From Paraspadella gotoi (Eukaryota > Chaetognatha): a DNA stretch of 64,000 nt. Made by a program: the position numbers and the translations under genes. The stretch spans positions 20,182,966-20,246,965 of the forward strand of contig CM119265.1 in assembly GCA_051294375.1 (NCBI GenBank), given 5' to 3'. Of the stretch, positions 33,099-46,371 are shown piece after piece; positions within the stretch are counted from its first letter, which is position 1; every line of letters begins with the position of its first letter. The notes under the pieces were generated by a model. The model ran no database searches and had not been told where the DNA came from. It saw only the letters and a list, made by a program, of their open reading frames with translations.

Positions 33099-33830
33099 TT
33101 AGCTGAAACCGGGCAACGGAAGTTTTAATCCTTCTTTTGCTTCGAAGAATGTGTAGGACAGAGTGATATTAGTGACGCCGTCCAAGAGCGGATCGTCGCA
33201 AAACTCGGGATCGATATAGAAAAAAACTGGAAGATCGACCTCCTCCCCAGGATTGAGAAGCTGCTCCTCGAAGCAGAAACACTGGATCTTGTTAAAGTAC
33301 GGAGCGCATTCAAAGGGAACCACGTTGTATGTGGAGATGCCGATAACCGGAGTAGAAAGCGGGTTTTTCGCCTTGTAAAAGGCGAGTGCCGTTTCGCCCG
33401 GTCGAACGGTGACACTGTTCTGCTGAGGCTTAAAGTTCCACATCATCGACGAATGGGTGTCGGCATTGAATTGTATTTCGAGCAGAGTGTCCTCGACTCG
33501 GCGCATCGTCGCCACGTTCTCCGCATCATGGCCTTTGCTAATCTCGCCTCCTAGGCCCGTCGCCTGGCAAAACACCTTATAGAGCGGAACTGAGGCGTAG
33601 GCGAGTCCGACCATTACGATTCCGGCGGAAGAGACATACATCGCGGCGCTGAGGTTGCGTCGGCGCTGGGGGTCCGAGCTGGAGGGGCGCCATCGGGATT
33701 TAGCGAAGGAACGAGTCGATTGAAAAAATGCTGAAGAACTCGAATTGGGGAGCAGAAGTTTTTCACATTTGCACAAATGCGCGAAATTAAAAAGGCTCCG
33801 TCTTGAAGCCAGCGGAAAAAATGGAGACAT
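33099..33830 (-). CDS. COX11: Cytochrome c oxidase assembly factor COX11
   Basis: A single exon encodes 243 residues. The N-terminus is Arg/Ser-rich without acids, typical of a mitochondrial presequence. One membrane helix follows (AAMYVSSAGIVMVGLAYASV), then the motif VPLYKVFCQATGLGG. The intermembrane-space domain carries the copper-binding NKIQCFCFEEQLL (CFCF) and PVFFYIDPEF. COX11 delivers copper to the Cu-B site of cytochrome c oxidase subunit 1. It sits between MIPEP (94 bases downstream) and an acidic unidentified gene, all minus strand. Confidence 0.96.
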   Translation of the reverse strand: MSPFFPLASRRSLFNFAHLCKCEKLLLPNSSSSAFFQSTRSFAKSRWRPSSSDPQRRRNLSAAMYVSSAGIVMVGLAYASVPLYKVFCQATGLGGEISKGHDAENVATMRRVEDTLLEIQFNADTHSSMMWNFKPQQNSVTVRPGETALAFYKAKNPLSTPVIGISTYNVVPFECAPYFNKIQCFCFEEQLLNPGEEVDLPVFFYIDPEFCDDPLLDGVTNITLSYTFFEAKEGLKLPLPGFS

Positions 33831-34145
33831 GGTAAAAGTTGTTCACATTTTTTTATCATTCGGTACCTAATTTTTAAAACAAGATTAAGTTAAAATTTTA
33901 TTCTTAATTTTAATTAAACCATCTCTGACAATTTTAACTCGATGTTGCTACTAACTTACAATTTCCCCTAAAAGCCTGAGAAGTAAGTTCATAACACTGA
34001 AAAGCAACTAATTGGACGAAAACAACAATAGTGCAGACGCTTCGAAATTATTAAATATTTCATAAATCTTCCTCTCTTTTATCAGGAAGATTATTCAAAA
34101 TTCAAAAGAATGACTAGAAACCGATTTAACGACACAGTAATTTAG

Positions 34146-34865
34146 TTAAGAAGTCTTTTCACACAGTTCCGCCAATTCCCTTGAAAGCTCTTTCTTTAAG
34201 GAATCTAACTTGTGAACTAATTGTTTGAAATTGTCCTGCTCGTCACGGGGAAGATAATCATCACACTCGGCGATGGTGTCGCCGCCAAGAGCGCCGATAG
34301 ACGTTGCCGCCACCGAATCTTCGTCCTTGAATAATTCGTTGTCGTCGTCGTCTTCTAAAGGGTCCATAAAATCCTCCCGTCCCTCCCCGATGCTTTCGAA
34401 CGACTGGTCAAACTTCTCAGCATCCTGCTTTCCCACCATCACTTGCAGCTTTCGATTGGCTTCGATAAAGTCCAATACCTTACGGTAAGTCTCCTCGGCT
34501 TCTATGCATCGATCACCATCTCCGAGCGGGTCGGAGTTTGAGGACTCACTAATCTTTTGTTTGTGTATCGCGTCTGACGCGGCTGCCATGACGTTAGAGA
34601 AGGCGGAGGAGACTCCCCCAGGCACGAGATTCTTTGTAGTTGGATCCCCGATTCGTCTCCGCAAACCCGTTTCCGCCGACTCATCGACAGGCTGGCGAAT
34701 ATCCAGTGACGTGGCGGACTCGTCCAGTTGCGTCTGAGATTGGCGCCAAAAGAATGAAAAGGCGACATCATCTGGAGGAGAGCTCTCGATATCTTGGTGA
34801 ATGGAGTCCAGATTCGGAGGTTCCGGACGACTGCCAGTGCCCATCTTTGGCTTCTTAGAAAGCAT
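34146..34865 (-). CDS. Unidentified acidic protein, 239 aa
   Basis: Single open frame, not recognised. The N-terminal half is Ser/Pro-rich and probably disordered. A central helix (CIEAEETYRKVLDFIEANRKL) is followed by an acidic block (DPLEDDDDNELFKDEDS), and the C-terminus is a likely coiled coil (FKQLVHKLDSLKKELSRELA). There is no signal or membrane segment. Position supports a real gene: the NUP107 stop is 126 bases upstream and the COX11 start 315 bases downstream, all on one strand. The ATG at 34865 is followed by a second Met at residue 8. Confidence 0.6.
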   Translation of the reverse strand: MLSKKPKMGTGSRPEPPNLDSIHQDIESSPPDDVAFSFFWRQSQTQLDESATSLDIRQPVDESAETGLRRRIGDPTTKNLVPGGVSSAFSNVMAAASDAIHKQKISESSNSDPLGDGDRCIEAEETYRKVLDFIEANRKLQVMVGKQDAEKFDQSFESIGEGREDFMDPLEDDDDNELFKDEDSVAATSIGALGGDTIAECDDYLPRDEQDNFKQLVHKLDSLKKELSRELAELCEKTS

Positions 34866-34991
34866 AGCTAATTATTTATGCCCATGCATAGTCGGGTTTC
34901 CTAAAAAAAAGGAATGACAAAAATAAACGAGCAATGGCGAATGGCGTTAAAATATAAATGTCCGATGATATCAATATTATCGCTAACAATC

Positions 34992-37940
34992 TCAAACAGG
35001 ATATCCAAAAGAATCCGTTCCATCTTGGTCCAACAACGCCAAAGCCGACAGACGGATCTTCTGAAGAAAGTCCTGCAACTCCACTTTTCTAAAGACTTTA
35101 TACAGCGTATGCTTTTCGGAGGCAACAATGTCGGCGAGTTGCAAACAATCGTGGTATCTCTGTGTAGCGTGAAAGATGGAATGAAGCAAAACGGCCAACG
35201 CTGGGAGGCACTGCTCACGAAGACGAGCCATCTGGTGCAGTCGCTGATTAGATATGGAATCGTGATCCTCCGGCGAGCGCGAATCGACCATCCATCCGCC
35301 GTCGAGGAAGAGCAACACGTTGTAGAGTCTCTCGACGGTGGCGGTGCTCTGCTCGTCCAGTTGGCACTGCCACCTAGCATTCTCCGCTGCATGGGTCTTC
35401 ATGCGCTGCTCGTGAGCGATCTTCTCGGTGAAAGTAGAATTGACCGCGAGAGTGGGCGTTTCTGGTTTTCCCTGATGAAACAACTTAAACCAATCATTGA
35501 AAGAGGCGATTGACTCGAGGTAGGCCTTGATGCAAAGATACTCTCTGATCGCATTCTCGTCGTCAGGCGGCAACATGCACCCGCCTGCCTCCGCCTCCCA
35601 ATTGTTGGAAATCTCTTCCAGGATTTTGGCGGGCAGCTTGGCGAACGTCTCGTTGGCGGCGGCGATCTTGCGCTGAAGGAGGAAACTGCGGCAGATGGTG
35701 TTCGCTGCTTTAAGGGCTTCGGCGCGCTGGCACGGGTCAAAGAGTAGCCAGTCGATGGAGGATATTCTGACAGCATCACTGGATGTGGTCTCTGTCTCGG
35801 AAACGGTGCCCACGTCTTTGTCCACTATCATCCCTCCAGGGGACATGAGGAGAGCGTCCTCGTCGAACTGTTGACGGATGTTTTCAACTACCATCTTGGT
35901 GATGGAACGGACATCCAAATTAACTTCTCTTGCCAAGTCCAGAACTCGTCTCCGCTCCCCGTCTTCAGAAACTCCCTCGAGAAAAGCGGCATAGACTTCA
36001 ACCTGAATTAAGGAATATGTTTGATCTAATTTTATAATGATTTGTGTTTATAGAGAATTACGTAATATGTGCTAATGTACCAGGAAACGGAGAAAAGAAT
36101 TAGTTGAAAAATAATTTAACGATGAAGACTAATACGTAATCAACACTTTTTAATGGAAAATCTCGTCAAATACTTAAATATTTTAGAATACCTGTGTTGT
36201 GGATGGCAGATGCGACGTATAAGTTCCCACTAAATCGGTCATTTTGGAGGCGATGAGAACTTCAACGTACTTGAGTACAAGAGAGACGCCGAGTTCATCG
36301 CCAAAGTTGCAAAGGCCCGTGGCGCGTAGGAAAAGCACCAGGTGCGCCATGAAGCGAATCAGATGTGGCGTGAGTCCTCGTTCACCGGTTTCAGGGTCTG
36401 CGTCCTCGGTCAGCCAACCGTGCATGATCTCCAGAAGCCCATCAGTGTCCCCAGATATGATGTAGCTCTGCACTTGCTGCATCTTGCTGGGACGTGCCAC
36501 CTTCTTACTCCAGTTAATCTTTTCCATTTCTTCGAAGATGCGCTCGATGGACAACTCCTTCTCTGAATACCTCGGCGGAAGCGTTTGCGGCTCAGCGGCG
36601 AAAGGCACCGCCTGTTGCTCCAACGCCTCCTCTGTACGCTGATCAACCAAAGTGCGACAATAGGCCCACAGGGCGTCCTCCCACGAATCTACAACTGGCA
36701 ACATCCGTTTGAGATTTCCCGTCAAGGCCGCGTAGATTGCGCGTTCGTGAAGCGCCAATCGCTCATCATCGGCCATGACCCAAGCAGCCTTTTTCCAAAG
36801 GCGACGAAGGGGATTTCCCTCGATGGGCTGAGGTTGCCCGTCGAGCCCCAAAGAGGTAAAGTTGGGGTCGTGATGCAAGCGCCAGCCTTCGATCGATGCC
36901 GCCTTCCAGCTTTGACCCACGCGGATGCACATGTCTTGCGCCTTGTCAAACTGACCCGAACGAAGAAGAGCATAGAGGTATTTTTGCAAGCGGGCCTCGT
37001 CCTCGCGGTCCAAATCTGCCAAGGGTCGATTCTGACGAATCGGGGCGTCGGGATCCAGCTCTGTGACGTGATTGGCGCGGCGAGCAGCACCAACACCCAA
37101 ACCAGATTGCTTCAATGAGTGCAGTGTGTTCTCCCATGCTTCCGCCTTGTCGGTGAAAAACTCCACCTGTTCGTAGAAATCGTCCATCTTGTCTTTCTCG
37201 ATGGACTCGAGCCAGTCAACGACGATCTGCGTTTGACGAACTTCCGCGTCTACTCGGAACAACCTCTCGGCGACTTCCTTCTCGCTCGAGTGGATCGACA
37301 TGGACGACTCCACCCCCTCCATGTCCTCGTCATCGGCGGCGACGGAGATGGACAGTCGGTCGGTGTAAATCATCCTGATCAACTGCCAAGTGGCCTTCTC
37401 TTCTTCCAAGTGATTGAGCGTTAAGTGCACGTCCTCCATTCGACTCATGCCCGGCTTGGTCTTTTTTGTTAGTCGCTTGAGCAAGGAGGCCTGATCGTTG
37501 CAAATCTCCTCATAGCCGGATACCAGTTCAAAAACCTGGTGCTCCAGACGATACTCGCGGAGTTTTTCCAAAAATCCCGAAAAAACGGAAGTCGATGCCG
37601 CGAGATCGTTGTTCTCCTCGAGAAGCAGCGCCGCGTTTCCGGAGGTAACGTTGGCGAGCAATGCCGCGTTGGTCGATTTGAATTGGGGCGTGGAAGGAAC
37701 AAATATGGTTCTATCTCCGGCGTCGCCACCGAAAATTTTGGACTCATTATGAATGGCTAGAGTCCGGCGCCGATGGGGAGGGGTGCCGACGGCGCCGGGG
37801 AGAAACACTGCATGCGGCGCCACGGACGAGTCGAGTAAGTGAAGGGATCGTTCCAGATTGCCGGCAACGGATCTGGGAAGCGCAGAAGTGGCGCGGCCGT
37901 GAATTGAGTCGCCCAAAAGCGAAAACGAAAAGTCAGCCAT
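34992..37940 (-). CDS. NUP107: Nucleoporin Nup107
   Basis: Two exons (36192-37940, 34992-36002), phase 0, give 919 residues (human 925). It is an alpha-solenoid protein with a disordered N-terminus. Diagnostic Nup84/Nup107-family blocks are DEARLQKYLYALLRSGQFDKAQ, CIRVGQSWKAASIEGWRLHHDPN, PLRRLWKKAAWVMADD, ERAIYAALTGNL, WEDALWAYCRTLVDQ and, near the end of exon 1, TPHLIRFMAHLVLFLR. The second exon has the C-terminal domain that pairs with Nup133. Nup107 is a core member of the Y-complex of the nuclear pore. NUP43, another member of the complex, is about 18 kb away. Confidence 0.94.
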
Positions 37941-38677
37941 TATGATGATATTTGGAAGCTGTTATCATAAAACAACGTTCGACGAATGCAAAATGCAAAA
38001 AATGGTATGAGATGAACAAAATAGTACTATGTACTTTAATTTAAAACATGGTATTTTTTGCTAACGCGGGAATAATCATTGGTAAAATTGAACATTCACT
38101 GTTTGGAATCTTCCCGGTCAGTGATTTTTTTTTTGCTTATGAACACAAACAATTTTTTTTTTTTGCGCAAAAAAGAATAATGATTTTTTGAATATTAGCC
38201 CAACCACCTTTGACCTTAAACCAGTAACCACCTCTAACCCTAACTACCCCTAACCCTAGCCACTCTTAATCCTAACCAACCTTAACCACCCCTAACCCTA
38301 AATACTTCTAACCTTAACCAAACTTAATTTTTTTCCTTGTAATAACAAACCATGGTAATGATACATGCAAATAGAAAAGTTGCCGATCGGCTCGGTTCCG
38401 GTCGGTGAAAGTACAATTATGTCTAATCAAGTAATCATGTTTATACTAGAATCTTTTTACACGGTGGAATAAGAAAAGTTCGCAGAAAAAATGCCGAGTT
38501 TTTCTTGCAGTTTCGTCCCGTCGTCGATTGCAATTTTAAAAAACAGGATTTTTAAAACTGAATTATTGAGAAATAGAGATATGACTTATCACCCGAAATA
38601 TTGAGCATTTTTAAAACGGCTGATTTTATTCCTAGAAAAATCGCATTTGAGGAATAATCGATCAGCTCGAAATATCT
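37941..38677. other. Spacer between NUP107 and AGA with telomere-like tract
   Basis: No gene seen. Poly-T runs occur near 38128 and 38153, then a degenerate CCCTAA-rich tract (described separately), then AT-rich sequence. NUP107 promoter and AGA 3'UTR must lie here. Confidence 0.5.
38200..38335. repeat. Degenerate telomere-like CCCTAA repeat
   Basis: About twelve imperfect units such as CCCTAACC, CCCTAGCC, CTTAACC and CCTAACC occur in about 130 bases, in the C-rich orientation on the plus strand. The same kind of tract, G-rich on the plus strand, recurs at 54361-54480 and its copy at 61201-61317. Confidence 0.75.
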
Positions 38678-41062
38678 TCAAACACAATCGACGTATTTTA
38701 CAACCGCATCTTCCATAGACGGATTCCAAACTGAAAACGGAAATCGTCCGTTCTTTAGGCCGTGGCAGGCGGCGTCAAATTTCCCGTCGACCGTGGCGGC
38801 AACTAGAGCGCCGGAAAAGTCTGGATGACGTTTGATAATGCGTTTGATTGCGTCGACACAAGCGACGCGAGGATTCATTCCCAAACGCATATTTTCGACG
38901 GCTTGGTAACTCGGAAGAAACCGCATCATGATGTCGCCGTCTCCGGTGGCCACGGCGCCACCCACGGAATCATCGGAGTAAGCTCCCGATCCTAAAAAGA
39001 TGAGACATAAGTCTGGGACTCGCGCAAATTAAAAACTATATTTTTTTCCTAACCGGGAATGGGCGAATCCCCGACTCTTCCTGGAATTTTATGTCTGGCG
39101 CCGTTGGTCGAAGTTCCGACGACAACATGCCCGTGAGAATCTTTTATCGAAACGAAAATTGGGGGGAAAAAAATCGGTAGTTGACCTGTGTTTGTTCAAC
39201 TGCTCATAACTCGGGTAATACTAAATCAAATTAGTTAATACTTGGTAGTAAGGCGACGTATCATCAGATGTTAAATGTGGATAAGATTTAAAATTAATTG
39301 TCAGTCACTTAATCATTTGAAAATACGATCACATTACCAGGAAATAAATTTGTCTTCATTCATATAACGATAAGTTATTTTAGGTTATGTGACCACTTTC
39401 AAATGCGGTCGCGTTAGTTAATGGATATTATTTTGTAATTTGTGCACGTTTCTTAGTTTTATTAGTGACGTGATATTTGTCTATATAAAGTCACTGCGGC
39501 ACAACACCTTGAAATTGCCAGATTATTCAATATTCATTATTCAATTCGTATGTCGATCTCACCAATAACTATCATGCCGATCGTGTCGTGGACCTCGTTG
39601 GTCTCATTCGCTAATGAGGTAGGATGATATGGGCCACAGGAGGTCGTCGGATCGGGGCGCACCCGAGTCCAAAAGTTTGGCTGGCAATGATTGTCCTTCC
39701 ACTCTTTCCACATTCGCTTTGACTCATCTGTATGAAGATCCTCCAATGGAAAGCCCATTGAGGACGCGAACTCCGACGCCTGACTGCCGACGATTAAGGA
39801 GTGGCGAGTCCGCTCTAGCACCGCGCGCGCCACGCCCACCGCGTTTTTGACGCGCCGAAGAGCGCCGACGGCACCGACGTTGAGAGAAGCGCCGTCCATC
39901 ACCATAGCGTCCAAAGTGGTTTCGCCGTTTTCATCCGGACTGCCTGACTAAGTGGCAAAATACAATGAACTGTCACTTACAAGATTGCTTATTAAAATAT
40001 ATATTTTATGACAACGGGAGAAATGCCTGTGATACCCGGGGCGCGGGGTATCTCAACTGGCGTAGGGGCTGCGGACCCTCAGTGACCGCCTCCAGTCACT
40101 GGCATGTTTAGACAACAGACAAGCTCCGTCACATTTAAGCCATAACCGGGATACCCAGGGATTGAACCCGGGACGCACAGTTATAACCAGATGATTTAGC
40201 CTGCTCAGCCGTTGAGACGAGTAAGTAATGGTTTTTTATTTATTTTTTTATTTGTAAGTTTTCTTTGTGCAATTCGTCCAATTAAAAATATTATGTCCTG
40301 GGCATATTGTTGACTGTCTTGAATAATTATTTCATATCATAAGGATTCCAGTTTACGCTTCATTTAATGGTATAAATTAATTTCAACAATTTTAAGTAAT
40401 TAATTTATAATGATTTTTTTGTAAAGTTTTTTAGTTTTTTCGGTTTTTTATTGAAGATAAAATTGAATTACCATTGAAGAAATGTTGATTAACATAAGTA
40501 AATATAATAATAATATAATTTTATGAAATTAAAATATAATAAACGTCAACTACTTTGCTATAGAATGAGAAAAGAAAATTAAAAAAAATATTCATCCAAT
40601 GAGAAATGGTACGCATTTTTTGGTGTCACTCGCGAACGGACACGGGGTAATTATATTCATTTTCCACATGACATTTCAAAAATCACTAAACGTCATGCTC
40701 ACCTCCGTACCCCACAGTGAGATCGCACTGCTCTTCCTCGCACTGGGTGCAACCGGCGACGACGGCATCCAGAGCGTCACCGCCCATCACGATACTCTTT
40801 CGAGCCGCCACGGCCGCCGAAAGAAAGTTCCAAGTGTTTATCACCAACGGGAGGGCAGGCTTAAAAGGTAATTAGGGATTTTAGAACAACGAATGGTAAT
40901 TGGTAAGGTTACTGAGATGAGAAGAAATAAGATTTTTTATGGTTTGTAAAACGTCATATCGTAACTTACCGCGGTTTCAATATTTATTTCGGCGATCGCC
41001 AAATCATCCATTGTGACAAAAGCAAGAAAAACATTCACTAATGTAATAAAGCTCTTAATCAT
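38678..41062 (-). CDS. AGA: N4-(beta-N-acetylglucosaminyl)-L-asparaginase (aspartylglucosaminidase)
   Basis: Five exons (40970-41062, 40703-40859, 39563-39943, 39054-39140, 38678-38991) join in phase to 343 residues (human 346). The first exon encodes a signal peptide (hydrophobic core [14 protein letters not shown]). Then come [50 protein letters not shown], and HDTIGM, where autocleavage before Thr (about residue 204) creates the N-terminal nucleophile. The substrate loop [16 protein letters not shown], and the end [23 protein letters not shown] complete the Ntn-hydrolase fold. The lysosomal enzyme splits GlcNAc from asparagine during glycoprotein breakdown. Intron 2 holds a tRNA-derived SINE. 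Confidence 0.96.
40023..40222 (-). mobile_element. tRNA-derived SINE in AGA intron 2
   Basis: Read on the minus strand, the 5' head carries a Pol III A box, GGCTGAGCAGG (around 40210-40200), and about 35 bases later a B box, GGTTCAATCCC (around 40169-40159). Both are close to tRNA consensus. A non-tRNA body of about 120 bases follows, including the small hairpin GATACCC/GGGTATC at 40031-40052, then AT-rich sequence. The loop between the boxes resembles a tRNA anticodon arm but lacks a full cloverleaf, so it is a SINE and not a tRNA gene. No clear target duplication was found. Confidence 0.8.
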
Positions 41063-41293
41063 CTAAGTAAATAAAAATAGAATGATAATCTTGAATATTT
41101 TACGTCAATATATGAACATAATTTAACAAAATATTAACGGCGCAAGCGAAATTTCGCATGAAGTATCCAATCCTTGTTCGCCAAAAAAAAAAAAAAAATC
41201 AACAATTAGGTCCAGAAATTGACCTACAATCCTATTCTAACTCGGAATGATCAGGGTTGCCAACCAGAAAAGTAATAGTTACAAGCAAAGGCT

Positions 41294-41963
41294 TCAACAG
41301 CAGCTTCCTCCGGCACTGGGAGCGATGGGAGTAGAGTTGATGTTCACGCTCGTCCGGGATTCGCCGCAATTCGTATGACTCATTTTATTTTTAATTTCCG
41401 ACGCCATCGTGAGAAAGGCCTGCGACCAAAAAAACGGTTATCTAAAGATTCCATCCCCCGGCTGATGGCGGACTTTTTTTAACCTGTTCGACGTTGGTCG
41501 AATTTTTAGCGCTGGTTTCGAGAAAGGAAATCCCGAGCTGATCGGCTAACTCTTTTCCCATTGAGAAATCTACGGCCTTTTTTGTCGTCAAGTCGCATTT
41601 GTTGCCGACGAGTAACTTGTTGACGCTCTCGCTCGCGTATCGCTCAATCTCGCGCATCCACTGTTTCAGGTTGTCGAATGATTCCCGGTCGGTGACGTCG
41701 TAAACGACGATGATGCCGTGGGCTCCCCGGTAGTAGGCCGAGGTTATGGTTCGAAACCGCTCTTGACCCGCCGTGTCCCAAATCTGCAGTTTGACCACTT
41801 TTCCGTCGAGCTCGATCGTCCGGATCTTAAAGTCGACGCCGATGGTCGAGATATAACTCTCGGTGTAAGTGTTGTCGGCGAACATCAAGAGAAGGCAGGA
41901 CTTTCCTACTCCCGAATCACCGATGAGAAGTAGTTTGAACAAAAAATCATATTCAGGGTTCAT
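41294..41963 (-). CDS. RAB1: Ras-related GTPase Rab1
   Basis: Two exons (41484-41963, 41294-41419), phase 0, encode 201 residues (human RAB1B 201, RAB1A 205). GTPase motifs are GDSGVGKS (P-loop), switch I with [22 protein letters not shown] and ETSAKN. RabF/RabSF features [12 protein letters not shown] and [15 protein letters not shown] identify the Rab1 subgroup. The C-terminus ends GGSCC, the double-cysteine geranylgeranylation site. Rab1 controls ER-to-Golgi transport and autophagy. Residue 27 is Met (ATG at 41885-41883) where Rab1 proteins normally have Arg in CLLLRFADD. LACTB2 ends 115 bases upstream. Confidence 0.95.
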
Positions 41964-42078
41964 TTTGTTTTTGTCTTCTTTTTGACCGGTTAGTTATTCT
42001 AATTGTAAATAAGAATAGAAATTCAAAAATAAAAACTGTAAAATATCACAAAATAGAGTATCAATTTGGATTATTTCG

Positions 42079-43030
42079 TCACAACAAGCTATATCGATGG
42101 TCCGACTCCATGACTTTGTTTTCCTTGACGAGTTTCGTCAGGTGATGCTCGACATTGTTTCGTGCTCCACGCAATAGATTCTCCGCGAGCGTGGGATAAA
42201 CGTTGGCGACGATCTCGGGAATCGACAATGACGTTTCGGCGAGAGACTCGAGGATTTGCCTTTCCCTTTCTCTCCTATGGGCGATGTAGTGTTCTATCCT
42301 TGAGACAGGATCGTCCACGACGGGTCCGTGACCTGGGTATATGAGCCTCGGCTCGAACTTCAGCAATCTTTCGAGAGACTTCATGTAGTCGAAGAGATCT
42401 TCGAAAACGGCAGTCCCTTCACCCAAAATGCAGTCTCCGCTAAAAATAGCGTTTTCCTCTTTCAGATAAAACGCGGCGTGGTCGGTGGAGTGCCCTGGGG
42501 TGAAGACTGCCTCCAGAGTGGCCCCGACCGTTTCTAACAGGGCTCCGTCTTCGATAAAACGATAGCGAATCGTCGTTTCCGCGACGGGATCTAAATCTGG
42601 CTCTTCCAATCTTTGGAATTTGGACAGACGCAAATCATTGAGCGTCTGCACTTGGCGATGGATGTCACCGAGGCCGCCTACGTGATCGTAGTGCCAGTGC
42701 GACAAGACAATCTCTTGAAGTTGAACCTTTTCGTCGGCCATGACGCGTTTCAAAGCTTCCAAGTAATCAACTTTCTCTGGCTCGCCTTATAAATCGAAAA
42801 GGAGCGTTTCGATAAGTGGTCGTCAGGACTTTACATTTAAATAAGCTCAAAGAAAAAAAAATCATTCTGATTGGACAACGTTATTAACCTGAATCCAACA
42901 GAATTCGACGGGTTCCGGTTCCAATGAGGTAAGTGTTCGTTCCTTGCAGCGTGAACGGGCCTGGGTTACAACCCAGAATCCTGATGACTCGAGGAGACAA
43001 ACGTTCGATGACCGGAATGAACTGCGTCAT
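42079..43030 (-). CDS. LACTB2: Endoribonuclease LACTB2-like (metallo-beta-lactamase fold)
   Basis: Two exons (42889-43030, 42079-42785), joined at phase 1, encode 282 residues (human 288). The N-terminus ([20 protein letters not shown], then YLIGTG) matches the family. The metal site is SHWHYDH(VGG), with further ligands in FTPGHSTDH, the SGDCILG aspartate, and YPGHG. The C-terminal winged-helix-like part has HRREREIQI-type helix and [15 protein letters not shown]. Human LACTB2 is a mitochondrial single-strand endoribonuclease. It is head-to-head with the SIRT3-like gene, with 403 bases between start codons. Confidence 0.93.
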
Positions 43031-43433
43031 TGTTTTTTCTCACAACCAGGGACTGTAGTTTCAAAGTATATAGGAGCGCAATAATAAACCGTTAAATAAA
43101 TTAACGAAATGTCATAATTGCAGAAGCAGAAGGCCAAGGCGAGTCCTCATTCTTTTTTCTGGCCAGAGCACGAGTTTGTGGCGACTCGCGCGCCGCCCTC
43201 GCCCTCGCCGCCGCCGCCGTCGTCTTCGTCCAATCAACAAAACAGCATCGACTCTTAAAATAAAAAAAGTCTGGGGTCAGACAATCTCGTGACGTCGTCC
43301 TCAATACCGCAGCAACAGCTGATTCGTATCCACGGGAATCAATCAACGGCCTTTTTGAGCTCTCATGAATTCTTTTGATTTTACTTAAATAACCCCGAAA
43401 AACAAATTTACAAGTCATGAAGGGATATGTATA
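43031..43433. promoter_or_regulatory. Shared intergenic region between divergent LACTB2 and sirtuin genes
   Basis: The start codons of LACTB2 (minus) and the SIRT3-like gene (plus) are 403 bases apart, so this spacer must hold both promoters. It includes a short GC-rich block near 43180-43225 rich in GCC/GCG triplets. I see no clear TATA box or named motif. Reading frames here look like chance. Confidence 0.45.
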
Positions 43434-45885
<2,452 letters not shown>

Positions 45886-46371
45886 ATCATACTTTAATAA
45901 ACATTTAAACTCAAATAAAAAAATTAAACAAATAAAACAAATGTAACGCTTATAATTTTTTTTTAAAATTACGTCCAGATTTTCGTGCTACTATTAGCAG
46001 CAAAGGCCTAATAGTCTATCGACCACCCAAATCCAATTATGGAATTATAATTTTATGGAAAAGTTCACTTTTATGTTCTGTTATGACATGCAATTTAGTT
46101 GTGTAATCATTACATCTTGAATCTATTGGTAAATGTTCTTTCTGAGTTAGCTGAGGTTTAGAAGTAGTTAATTGCACTGCTCTAATAAATTATTTTCTAA
46201 AATGAACACAATGAAACAAATAAAATTCATGTACACAAAAGATAAAACAAAACAAGCAGTAAGTTAATATCATAGGAAAACAAGACTGGTTTAATCTAAT
46301 TAATTAAACAAATCGTTCCCTTTTTGAGATCGTCAAATTCTTTTAAAGCTTCAAATTACCAAAATCTGAGG
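45886..46371. other. Convergent 3' spacer between sirtuin and XPR1
   Basis: No gene seen. The 3' ends of the sirtuin (plus) and XPR1 (minus) face each other, so this stretch should hold both 3'UTRs. AATAAA-type signals occur near its left end on the plus strand. Confidence 0.5.

Noticed and set aside
40140-40222. Functional tRNA gene
   Set aside because: A and B boxes are present but the acceptor stem does not close and a long non-tRNA body follows, so it is a SINE.
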